From the NCBI RefSeq assembly GCF_016863035.1, contig NZ_BOOC01000008.1:1-64000 (forward strand): 64,000 bases of DNA. Direction: 5' to 3'. This DNA comes from Microbispora corallina (GTDB lineage Bacteria > Actinomycetota > Actinomycetes > Streptosporangiales > Streptosporangiaceae). The position numbers and the translations under genes were made by a program. The first letter of the stretch is position 1; each line of letters starts with the position of its first letter. Below, one piece after another: positions 41,451-49,209 of the stretch. The notes below the pieces were generated by a model. That model was not told where the DNA came from. It ran no database searches and was given only the letters and a program-made list of their open reading frames with translations.

Positions 41451-43079
41451 CTACTTCCGGCGGAGCGGGACGGCCGCCAGGGCCAGCACGACGAGGACGA
41501 CGGCGATCGCCAGCGCGGCGTACCAGCCGTACGCGATGGACGTGTAGAAGCGGGCGCCCAAGCCGCGCAGCTCGTCGGGCGAGAGCATGCCCAGGTTCGG
41601 ATGCGCGCTGTGCAGGTCCTCCCGCCGGATCCAGAAGGCGGTCAGCGCGCCGACGGCGGCGAGGCCCGGCAGCGCCGCCCACGCGGCGGACACCCGCCGG
41701 GTGAACTCGTCGATCATCGCGACGACCATCGCGAGCAGGCCCGTCGCGAGCGTCACCACGCCCCAGACGGTGGCCAGGCCGGCCACCGGGGTGACGTCGA
41801 TGGGGATCGACATGCCGCCGCTGAGGGTGCCGACGCTTCCCCAGGCCACGAACGTCACCGCCGCGAGCAGGAAACCCGCCGCGGCGACCAGCCGCGCCAT
41901 CGCCCGGCGGCCCCTCCGCGGGCCCGCCTCCCCGCCGGGTGCCGCGGGCCCGGATGTGGGACGCAGACGGGCCGTCGCGTCCGGCGTCCCGGCGGCGTCC
42001 GCGGAGCCGGGCGGCAGAAGCAGCGCCCCCCCGGCCGCGCCGGGTCCTGAGTGGGGCGGTGTGCCCTCGAATGCGCCCGGGCCGGAGCCGGGTGGTGTGC
42101 CCTCGGCGGTGACGGGCCTGGAGTGGGGCGGCGCGCCCCCGTATGCGCCGGGCGCTAAGCCGGGCGCGGCGCCCTCGGCCGCGCCGAGACCTGCGGACCG
42201 GCCGGGTGTTCCGGAGGCGGCGTGGACGCCCTCGCTGAGCAGCGCGTCCCCGGGCGCCTCCGCCCCGCCGAGCAGCCGGAGCAGGACCTGGCGGGCGGTC
42301 GGGCGGCGGGCCGGGTCCTTGGCGAGGCAGGCCGCCACGATGTCGCGCAGCGGGCCCGACAGCGGCCCGAGATCGGGCTCCTCGTGCAGGATGCGGTGCA
42401 TCACCACCGGGATCGACGACTGGCCGAAGGGCGCGGCACCGGTGGCGGCGGCCACGACGGTGCACGCCCAGGCGAAGACGTCGGCAGGCGGCCCGACCTC
42501 CGCCCCGCTGATCTGCTCCGGGGCCATGTAGGCGGGCGTGCCGACCACCGCGCTCGACAGCGTCCCGGTGGCGTCGAGGGCCCGCGCGATGCCGAAGTCG
42601 ATGACCCGGGGGCCGTCCGCGCCCATGATGACGTTGCCGGGCTTGAAGTCCCGGTGCACCACCCCGGCCTGGTGGATCGCCGCGAGCGCCGTCACCGTGG
42701 CGATGGCCAGCCGGTCGAGCGCGGGACCCCGGGTGGGGCCGCCCGAGGAGATCACCTCCGACAGGGGAGGCCCGTCCACGTACTCGCTCACGATGTACGG
42801 CCGGTCGCCGTCCGCGTCGGCGTCGAGCACCCGCGCGGTGCAGAACGCCGCCACGCGCTTGGCGTGGGCGAGCTCGCCCGCGAAGCGCGAGCGGGCCCTC
42901 GCGTCCCCCGCGAACCGGGCGTGCAGCACCTTGACCGCGACCGGCGCTCCGCCCGGCCCCTCGCCCCGGTAGACGACGCCCTGCCCGCCCTCGCCGAGCA
43001 CGCCGACGAGCCGGTAGGCGCCGACGTGCGAGGGGTCGCCCTGACCGAGTCCCTGTAAACCCCGCAAACCGACCTCCAC
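41451..43079 (-). CDS. Membrane-anchored Ser/Thr protein kinase (PknB-like)
   Basis: A 542-residue kinase. The N-lobe has LGEGGQGVVYRG and VAVKVL (Lys50). The catalytic loop is VHRDFKPGNV (Asp144), DFGIAR follows (Asp161), and VVGTPAYMAPEQ is the P+1 region. A Gly/Pro/Ser-rich linker with degenerate repeats (about 280-395) is followed by four hydrophobic segments to the C-terminus. So the kinase is cytoplasmic and held by a multi-pass membrane domain instead of the usual single helix with PASTA repeats. The GTG start follows no strong site. Substrates are unknown. Confidence 0.92.
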   Translation of the reverse strand: MEVGLRGLQGLGQGDPSHVGAYRLVGVLGEGGQGVVYRGEGPGGAPVAVKVLHARFAGDARARSRFAGELAHAKRVAAFCTARVLDADADGDRPYIVSEYVDGPPLSEVISSGGPTRGPALDRLAIATVTALAAIHQAGVVHRDFKPGNVIMGADGPRVIDFGIARALDATGTLSSAVVGTPAYMAPEQISGAEVGPPADVFAWACTVVAAATGAAPFGQSSIPVVMHRILHEEPDLGPLSGPLRDIVAACLAKDPARRPTARQVLLRLLGGAEAPGDALLSEGVHAASGTPGRSAGLGAAEGAAPGLAPGAYGGAPPHSRPVTAEGTPPGSGPGAFEGTPPHSGPGAAGGALLLPPGSADAAGTPDATARLRPTSGPAAPGGEAGPRRGRRAMARLVAAAGFLLAAVTFVAWGSVGTLSGGMSIPIDVTPVAGLATVWGVVTLATGLLAMVVAMIDEFTRRVSAAWAALPGLAAVGALTAFWIRREDLHSAHPNLGMLSPDELRGLGARFYTSIAYGWYAALAIAVVLVVLALAAVPLRRK

Positions 43080-43147
43080 AATCGCCCTCGGGTGACGTTA
43101 GTGGATGAGATCGCGCGCGGGGTGGAAAACGATCGCCGGAGGCGCGC

Positions 43148-43786
43148 CTAGAGCTTCTTGGCTCCCTCGCCTGCGAGCGCGGCGACGGCGCCGAGACCGA
43201 GGTAGACGACGCCGCTGCCGACGTCGAGGCGCCTGCGGGCCCGTGCGGACGAGCGCAGACGGCCGGCGAGGGCCGACGAGGCGAGGGCGTAGGTGCCGTC
43301 GCTCGCCATGCCGAGCACCACCCAGATCGCCCCCAGCAGCACGATCTGCGGCGCGAGCGGTCCCCGCGCCGGGTCGGCGAACTGCGGGAGGAAGGCCAGG
43401 AAGAAGATGGCCGTCTTCGGGTTGAGCACGTTGACCACGAACCCCTCCCCGAACAGCCGTGACCGCGACGCCGGCCTGACCTCCGGCGTCTCCGCCGCCG
43501 GCCGGCTCAGGAGCTTCCGTACGCCGAGGTAGACGAGGTAGGCCGCGCCCAGCCACTTGACGACGGCGAACGCGGTGGCCGACGCCGCGAGGACCGCGCT
43601 GATCCCCAGCGCGGCGGCGGCGACGTGCACCAGCGACCCGGCGTGCACGCCGAGCACGGACACGAGTCCCGCCGCGCGCCCCTGGGCGACGCTGCGGGTG
43701 ACGATGTAGACCACGGCGGGTCCGGGGACCAGGAGCAGCGCGAGGGTGGCGGTCGCGAACAGGGCGAGCGTCGGCAGTGCGGGCAT
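43148..43786 (-). CDS. LysE-family amino-acid exporter
   Basis: A 212-residue protein with six hydrophobic segments. The family signatures LLLVPGPAVVYIVTRSVAQG, GLVSVLGVHAGSLVHVAAAA and FVVNVLNPKTAIFFLAFLPQ are clear. RhtB/LysE transporters export amino acids or derivatives. ATG at 43786 starts the canonical N-terminus, and the frame to 43858 is an unsupported extension. A LysR regulator and a threonine dehydratase-like gene follow upstream, consistent with amino-acid overflow control. The exported compound is unknown. Confidence 0.88.
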   Translation of the reverse strand: MPALPTLALFATATLALLLVPGPAVVYIVTRSVAQGRAAGLVSVLGVHAGSLVHVAAAALGISAVLAASATAFAVVKWLGAAYLVYLGVRKLLSRPAAETPEVRPASRSRLFGEGFVVNVLNPKTAIFFLAFLPQFADPARGPLAPQIVLLGAIWVVLGMASDGTYALASSALAGRLRSSARARRRLDVGSGVVYLGLGAVAALAGEGAKKL

Positions 43787-43833
43787 GCCGCGATGGTACG
43801 AACGCGGCCCGCCGCGCGGCCATCGGATTTCCG

Positions 43834-43908
43834 CGGCGTCACACCACCGCGGTCTCACACCGCCCGCGCGTCAGCCATCCCGGCGTCACACCACCGCGGT
43901 CTCACACC
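43834..43908. repeat. 28-base direct repeat, 47-base period
   Basis: Bases 43834-43861 and 43881-43908 are identical. The right copy contains the stop codon of the LysR gene. It is a short local duplication; it is not linked to any mobile element. Confidence 0.85.
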
Positions 43909-44858
43909 ATCCCGGCGGCCGCGACCGCATCGGCTCCCTGGACCGCGCCGACGGTTTCGGCTTCCTCGACGGCGGCGACAAGCGCGGCGACGAGGGCGGC
44001 CGTCGCGGGGGGATCGGGCGGCTCGCCGTACGTGGCGGCGAACACCCGCCGCGTCGAGCCGGGCAGCCCCGCCGTCCGTACGCCGGGGTGGCGGTGGGCC
44101 GACAGCGCGAGCCGGGGGAGGACGGCGACGCCCAGCCCCGCCGCCACCATGGCCTGGACCGCCACGTAGTCGTCGGTGGTGAACGACACGCGCGGCTCGA
44201 AGCCCGCGGCGGCGCACAGGTCGAGCAGGTGCGCCCGGCACCGGTCGCACCCCGCGATCCACCGCGACCCGGCGTGCCCGGCCAGCGTCCCCGTCCCGTC
44301 GCCCATCGGTGCGGGAACGTCCAGGAGGGCGGCCGGGGTGACGAGCAGGCTCGGCTCGTCGAGGAGGCGGGTCAGCCGGACGCCGTCCTCGTCCGGGCCG
44401 GTCCCGCCGTAGCGGAACACCACCGCCGCGTCGACCTGGCCGTCGCGGAGCATGCGGAGGGCCTCGGGTGGCTCGGCCTCGATGAGCCGCAGGTCGAGCC
44501 CCGGGTGCGCGGACGCGAGCCGGACGGCGGCGGCGGGGACGAACGTGCCGAGGGCCGAGGGGAACGCGGCCAGCCGCACCCGCCCCGACCGCAGCCCGAC
44601 GTGCGCGGCGAGCTCGGCGGACGCGGAGTCGAGCCGGCCGAGGATCTCCGCGGACCGCTCGGCCAGCAGGCGCCCGGCGTCGGTGAGCCGGATGCCGCGG
44701 CCCACCCGCTGGACCAGCTTCGCCCCGGTCTCCGCCTCCAGCCGGGCCAGGTGGTGGCTCACCGACGGCTGCGAGTAGTGCAGCTCGCGGGCGGCCGCCG
44801 TGACCGAGCCGGTGCGGGCGACCGCGACCAGCACGCGAAGCCGCACCACGTCGAGCAT
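43902..44858 (-). CDS. LysR-family transcriptional regulator
   Basis: A 318-residue regulator with an N-terminal winged HTH (MLDVVRLRVLVAVARTGSVT, YSQPSVSHHLARLEAETGAK) and a two-lobed effector domain (about 90-300). A Cys-x-x-Cys-like pair occurs in GCDRCRAHLLDLCAAAG. It is divergent from the threonine/serine dehydratase with 85 bases between. The gap contains CTATGGG twice (44880-44886 and 44911-44917), possible recognition half-sites. It probably controls the dehydratase gene. Confidence 0.88.
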   Translation of the reverse strand: MLDVVRLRVLVAVARTGSVTAAARELHYSQPSVSHHLARLEAETGAKLVQRVGRGIRLTDAGRLLAERSAEILGRLDSASAELAAHVGLRSGRVRLAAFPSALGTFVPAAAVRLASAHPGLDLRLIEAEPPEALRMLRDGQVDAAVVFRYGGTGPDEDGVRLTRLLDEPSLLVTPAALLDVPAPMGDGTGTLAGHAGSRWIAGCDRCRAHLLDLCAAAGFEPRVSFTTDDYVAVQAMVAAGLGVAVLPRLALSAHRHPGVRTAGLPGSTRRVFAATYGEPPDPPATAALVAALVAAVEEAETVGAVQGADAVAAAGMV

Positions 44859-44943
44859 CTCCGCACCATATCAACGCGGTCTATGGGTCACCGCGAAAAG
44901 TCGAGTTGGACCTATGGGCCGTACGGCGAGCAGGCTGAGATTC

Positions 44944-45888
44944 ATGACCGACATCCGTGACGTGCTGGAGGCCCGCGCGCTGCTGGCCCCGCACCTTCCC
45001 GAGACGCCCATGTGGTCCTATCCCGTTCTCGACGCGGCCGTCGGGGCGCGCGTCCACGTCAAGCACGAGAACGTCCAGCCCACCGGGGCGTTCAAGGTCA
45101 GGGGCGGCATCACCCTGCTCGCGCGGATGCCCGACGCGCGGCGGGGCGTGGTGGCGTACTCGACCGGCAACCACGCCCAGTCCGTCGCGTACGCCGCCCG
45201 GCTGCACGGCGTGCCCTGCTCCGTCGTCATGCCGGAGAACCCGAACCCGGCCAAGGTGGCGGCGGTCGAGGCGCTGGGCGCGCACGTCCACGTCGCGGGC
45301 GCCACGATGGTCGAGGCCGCCCGCCACGCCGGGGACCTGGCGGACCGGGAGGGCATGCGGCTCGTCAGCCCGGCCGACGAGCCCGACATCATCGCGGGCG
45401 TCGGCACGCTCTACGCCGAGATCCTCACGGCCCGGCCGCGGCTGGACGCGGTGTTCGTGCCCGTCGGCAGCGGGACCGGCGCGGCCGCCGCCTGCATCGT
45501 CGCCGAGGCGCTCGCGCCCGCGTGCCGGGTGATCGCCGTCCAGTCGGCCCAGGCGCCCGCCGCCCACGACTCCTGGCGGCTGGGCGAGGCGGTGACCCGG
45601 CCGGTGAAGACGGTCGTGGACGGGCTCGCCACCGGCTCGGCGTTCGCCATGACCCAGGCGGTGATGCGCGCCCGCCTGGACGACTTCGTCCTCGTGGACG
45701 ACGAGGACATCCTGCGGGCGCAGCGGATGCTGCTGACCGAGGCCCACACGCTCGCCGAGGGCGCCGGGGCGGCCGCCCTCGCGGCCCTGCTGGCCCGGCG
45801 CGAGGAGTTCGCCGGCGCCGAGGTCGCCGTCGTCTGCACAGGCGGCAACGCCGGCCCCGCCGAGCTCGCCCGCCTCCTCGCCGCCTGA
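44944..45888 (+). CDS. Threonine/serine dehydratase-like PLP enzyme
   Basis: A 314-residue fold-type II PLP enzyme. The PLP Lys51 lies in PTGAFKVRGGITLL. STGNHAQSVAYAARLHG binds the substrate carboxylate, and VPVGSGTGAAAACIV is the glycine-rich phosphate loop. There is no C-terminal ACT domain, so it is the short catabolic/unregulated type (as in YbhE-like dehydratases or serine racemases). It deaminates hydroxy-amino acids to 2-oxo acids in family members. ATG at 44944 begins the family N-terminus. Regulation by the divergent LysR is likely. Confidence 0.88.
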   Translation: MTDIRDVLEARALLAPHLPETPMWSYPVLDAAVGARVHVKHENVQPTGAFKVRGGITLLARMPDARRGVVAYSTGNHAQSVAYAARLHGVPCSVVMPENPNPAKVAAVEALGAHVHVAGATMVEAARHAGDLADREGMRLVSPADEPDIIAGVGTLYAEILTARPRLDAVFVPVGSGTGAAAACIVAEALAPACRVIAVQSAQAPAAHDSWRLGEAVTRPVKTVVDGLATGSAFAMTQAVMRARLDDFVLVDDEDILRAQRMLLTEAHTLAEGAGAAALAALLARREEFAGAEVAVVCTGGNAGPAELARLLAA

Positions 45889-45906
45889 CGAGGGGAACGG
45901 GGGCCG

Positions 45907-46659
45907 TCAGGGGAGGTCGCGGCGGGTGGCCTCCTCGACCTCGTGGAGGCTCTGCCGGGTGAGCTCCAGCTCGGACGTGAGCTCGTCGAGGGCCCGCGTC
46001 CCGTCGTCCGCCGCCGAGGACGTGGCGCTCATCGCCCCGACCTCGACGGCCCGGGCGACCAGGCCCTCCAGGCTGATCGCCCCGGACTCGAGACGGGCGA
46101 GCACCCGGTCGCGGGCGGCGGTCAGCCGGTCGAGCACCTCCCGCTGCGCCGCCAGTGAGGCGAGGGACCGGTCGAGCTCGCCCGCGACGTCGCCGCGCGC
46201 CCGCTCCCGGGCGTGGATGAGCCGCAGGCGCTCCTGTTCCAGGAACCCCGGGTCGAACCGGGCGAGCGCCGCGCCCGTCACCGACGCCTGGCCGGCGAGC
46301 CGGCGCAGGGTGGCGACGGTGTCGTCCACCTGCGGGCGCATCTCAGCGATCCGGTCGAGCAGGAGCTGCCCGCGCATCGACGCGGTGAGGTCCGCGAACG
46401 TGGCGGCGGCCCGCTCGGCCCGCCGCAGCCACGCCTCCTCGGCGCTGCCCCGCGCGACGCGCGGCGCCTCCGGCTCCTCCGTACGGCTCTCGCCCCCGGT
46501 CGACTGCCAGGCCGAGGCGAACGCCTTGACGAGCCAGACGGCGACGCCCACGAAGGCGGCGCCGGCCGGGTGGACGTCGACCGCCCAGGCCGCGCCTCCC
46601 GCGGTGGCGCCCAGGAGCAGCCCCCACGGATCGCGCAGTTCCTCGGTGAAGCGGGACAC
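45907..46659 (-). CDS. Coiled-coil protein paired with the VWA protein
   Basis: A 250-residue protein of unrecognised family. Residues about 14-48 form one or two hydrophobic segments (GLLLGATAGGAAWAVDV, AAFVGVAVWLVKAFASAW). The rest is long alpha-helical coiled coil with regular heptads (FADLTASMRGQLLLDRIAEM, LDRSLASLAAQREVLDRLTA). GTG follows GGGAGC. It begins 16 bases after the VWA gene ends, so the two are co-transcribed and probably act together at the membrane. No catalytic motif is seen. Confidence 0.75.
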   Translation of the reverse strand: MSRFTEELRDPWGLLLGATAGGAAWAVDVHPAGAAFVGVAVWLVKAFASAWQSTGGESRTEEPEAPRVARGSAEEAWLRRAERAAATFADLTASMRGQLLLDRIAEMRPQVDDTVATLRRLAGQASVTGAALARFDPGFLEQERLRLIHARERARGDVAGELDRSLASLAAQREVLDRLTAARDRVLARLESGAISLEGLVARAVEVGAMSATSSAADDGTRALDELTSELELTRQSLHEVEEATRRDLP

Positions 46660-46675
46660 GGGCGGCTCCCGGCAG

Positions 46676-48499
46676 TCAGAAGTTGGAGATGACGGCCGTG
46701 AACACCTGGTCGATGCTTCCCGGCTTGCGCGAATCGTAGGCCGCGGCGTCCGTCGTCTGCGAGATCTTCTTGAGTGTGCCCAGGTCGGCGTCCGCGCCGT
46801 ACGCGATGGTGAAGACGCGCACGCCGTCCTCGCCGGCCTCGGTGCGCAGGTCGGGGACCAGGTCGTCCAGCGAGATCGAGTTGTTGTCCTCGTTCTTCCC
46901 GTCGGTCAGGAAGACGACCGCGTTGATCGCGTCGCCGCTGCGGTGCGCCATGACGTACCGGTACGACGCGAGCGTGGTGTCGTACAGGCCGGTGCCGCCG
47001 TTGGGGATCAGGCCCTCGATGCGGTCCTTGAGCCGGCTGCCGGTGTTCCTGTCCATCGGGACGAGCTCGCGGTAGTCCTTGTCGCCGTCCTGCTTGAGCG
47101 AGAACATCCACAGGCCGACCCGGTCGTTGGGGCCGAACTGCGGCAGCGCGTTGACGGCCGCCTGCTTGGCCAGGTCGAGCTTGGTCCTGCCGGTGCCGGG
47201 GACCTCGGCGCCCATCGAGCCGGAGACGTCCATGACCATGAGGACGTTCGCCGGCTTGCGCAGCTCCGACCAGCTCTTCAGGATCCGGTCGAGCACCTGC
47301 GGGGTGGGGGCGCCGAGCGTGGTGGACGGCTGCTTCGGGTCGAGGCCGTTGGCCGCCGTGATGAGGTCGCCCGGCTTGCCGTCGAAGGTCCGGAAGGCGT
47401 ACTTCTCGAACTCCCGCTGCCGCTCCGGCGCCTGCAGATACTTCAGGAAGTCGGCCGCGGCCGCCTTCCTCGCCGCGTCGGCCCAGGACAGCACGGCGTA
47501 CGGGTGGTCGGAGAAGAGCGTGCCCTCCTTGGGATAGATGGCCACGAGCGGCACCTTCGGCTTCGCGTGCTCGCCGAGCGTCTTCGGGTCGCCGGTCGGG
47601 TTGCCCTGGTTGTAGTCCCACACCGACTTCTCCTCCACCGTGACGGCGGAGATGTACGACATGGCCGTGCCCTCGTCGTCCGCGTGCTGGAGGTTGGACA
47701 GGAACGTCAGCGTCGTGTCGCCGTAGTGGACGATCGACCGCTCGACCCCCCGCACGAAGTCCCGGGTCTTGGCGGAGGAGACGTCCTTCTCGGTCAGGTC
47801 GCCCGACAGCCCGGTGGCGGCGAAGTACGCCCCGACGGTCGCGTTGAGGCCGGAGGTGGAGAAGTTCGGGTTCGTCTTGCCCAGGCGGAACGCGCCCCAC
47901 TCCGGATGCCCGTACTTCGCCCAGCCCTTCGGGTCGTTGGCCAGGTCGAGGATCTCCGACCAGCCGACCTTCTTGGCCGGCCAGCCGAGCGCCTGCGCCA
48001 TCGGCTTCGGCATCGCGATGACCAGCGGCGACTCGGCGAGGGTGGGGTTGTCCGCGGCCACCGGGGTGGCGCGGTCGCCGCCCTCCGTCCGCTGCCGCAG
48101 CAGGGCGACCCAGCCGGCGCTCGCCGGGGTCCAGACGTCGGGGCGGGGGCCGTCCTGCCGCTCGTCCCAGCCGCGGGCCAGCGCCTGCATGGCGCCGCCC
48201 GAGGCCTTGGAGTTCACCACCACGTCGACGCAGCGGCCGTCCACCCGGTGCCCGTTGTAGCCGTTCGCCATGCCGCGCAGCAGCTCGGCCTTCTCGCTGG
48301 ACGCCGCGATCGTGAGCACGATCCCGTCGTCGCCGCAGGCCCGCTTCTGCGCGATGCCGGCGCCGCCGCCGCCCGGGTCGTCGCCCCCGCCGCCGCCGAT
48401 CAGCGTCCTCAGCCCCACGATCAGCGCGCCCGCGAGGATGACGGCGATGATGAACGGCGCCAAGCCGCGGCGGCGCTTCTGCTGGGGTGGGGGGTACAC
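46676..48499 (-). CDS. Substrate-binding plus VWA domain surface protein
   Basis: A 607-residue exported protein. After a basic start (QQKRRRGLAP) comes a signal-anchor helix (about 14-33). An extracellular solute-binding-like domain spans about 55-400 (PDVWTPASAGWVALL, MSYISAVTVEEKSVWDYNQG). A von Willebrand A domain spans about 418-607 with an intact MIDAS: DVSGSM (Asp424, Ser426, Ser428), Thr503 and Asp533. The two domains resemble an ABC-type binding protein fused to a metal-dependent adhesion module. No permease genes are near. GTG follows GGAGGACGC. Its partner is the coiled-coil gene downstream. Confidence 0.85.
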   Translation of the reverse strand: MYPPPQQKRRRGLAPFIIAVILAGALIVGLRTLIGGGGGDDPGGGGAGIAQKRACGDDGIVLTIAASSEKAELLRGMANGYNGHRVDGRCVDVVVNSKASGGAMQALARGWDERQDGPRPDVWTPASAGWVALLRQRTEGGDRATPVAADNPTLAESPLVIAMPKPMAQALGWPAKKVGWSEILDLANDPKGWAKYGHPEWGAFRLGKTNPNFSTSGLNATVGAYFAATGLSGDLTEKDVSSAKTRDFVRGVERSIVHYGDTTLTFLSNLQHADDEGTAMSYISAVTVEEKSVWDYNQGNPTGDPKTLGEHAKPKVPLVAIYPKEGTLFSDHPYAVLSWADAARKAAAADFLKYLQAPERQREFEKYAFRTFDGKPGDLITAANGLDPKQPSTTLGAPTPQVLDRILKSWSELRKPANVLMVMDVSGSMGAEVPGTGRTKLDLAKQAAVNALPQFGPNDRVGLWMFSLKQDGDKDYRELVPMDRNTGSRLKDRIEGLIPNGGTGLYDTTLASYRYVMAHRSGDAINAVVFLTDGKNEDNNSISLDDLVPDLRTEAGEDGVRVFTIAYGADADLGTLKKISQTTDAAAYDSRKPGSIDQVFTAVISNF

Positions 48500-48582
48500 G
48501 CGTCCTCCAGGGCCATTCGAGGAATGCCAGCACTTATCCCGACGAATGACGGCTCACGTTAGTTGCCGATGATCTCGGCGGG

Positions 48583-49209
48583 CTAACGTCCGGAGATGCG
48601 GCCGTGTATCAGCTCGACGAGCGTCGCGTGCACGTCGTCCAGCGGGTGGTCGGGTCGCAGGGCGCGGCGCTCGATGGCGACCGTCAGCACCATGCCGAAG
48701 ACGGCCGTCGCCGCCGTCGCCGTGTCGAGCCCCTCACGGAGCTCGCCCGCGCGCACCGCCTCCTCCAGGACCCGCTCGTACACGCCGAGCACGCTCGTGC
48801 GCAGCCGCAGAACGGCCTCCTGCCAGGCCGCCCGCCACATCTCCGCCAGCAGCACCCGCGCGAACGGCCCGTACTCGTCGACGAAGCGGAGCTGGGCCAG
48901 CACGAGGGCGTCGAGCGTGGCGACCGGAGAGGCGGACGGCGCCCGGGCGGCCTCCGCGAGGGCGTCCGCGAGCCGCTCGATGCCGTGGTCGAGCAGCCCC
49001 GCGAACAGCGCCTCCTTGCTGCCGAAGTTGTAGAAGACCGTGCCCTTGGCGACCCCGGCGCGCTCCGCGATGGCGTCGACCGTCGTGGCCGTGTAGCCCT
49101 GCTCGGCGATGAGGTCGACCGCGGCCCGGTAGAGCCGCTGCCGGGTGTCGCCCCGCCGCCCCCGCTCGCCGCGCTCGGTCCGCTCGGTCCGCTCGCCGCG
49201 CGTGCTCAC
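48583..49209 (-). CDS. TetR-family transcriptional regulator
   Basis: A 208-residue regulator. The N-terminus has an Arg/Glu/Thr repeat (GERTERTERGERGRR). The TetR HTH is RLYRAAVDLIAEQGYTATTV, AIAERAGVAKGTVFYNFGSK. A helical ligand domain follows. GTG at 49209 overlaps the stop of the YhgE/Pip gene by 4 bases, so it is the third gene of that operon. A palindrome ahead of the operon (52376-52385) would let it regulate its own transcription. The ligand is unknown. Confidence 0.9.
   Translation of the reverse strand: MSTRGERTERTERGERGRRGDTRQRLYRAAVDLIAEQGYTATTVDAIAERAGVAKGTVFYNFGSKEALFAGLLDHGIERLADALAEAARAPSASPVATLDALVLAQLRFVDEYGPFARVLLAEMWRAAWQEAVLRLRTSVLGVYERVLEEAVRAGELREGLDTATAATAVFGMVLTVAIERRALRPDHPLDDVHATLVELIHGRISGR

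Noticed and set aside
43834..43908. Attachment site duplication of an integrated element
   Set aside because: No integrase, tRNA end or foreign gene lies between the copies, which are only 19 bases apart.
45926..48562. An 878-codon plus-strand frame opposite the VWA and coiled-coil genes
   Set aside because: Composition is repetitive Val/Arg/Gly without motifs; the opposite strand holds a MIDAS VWA domain and good ribosome sites.
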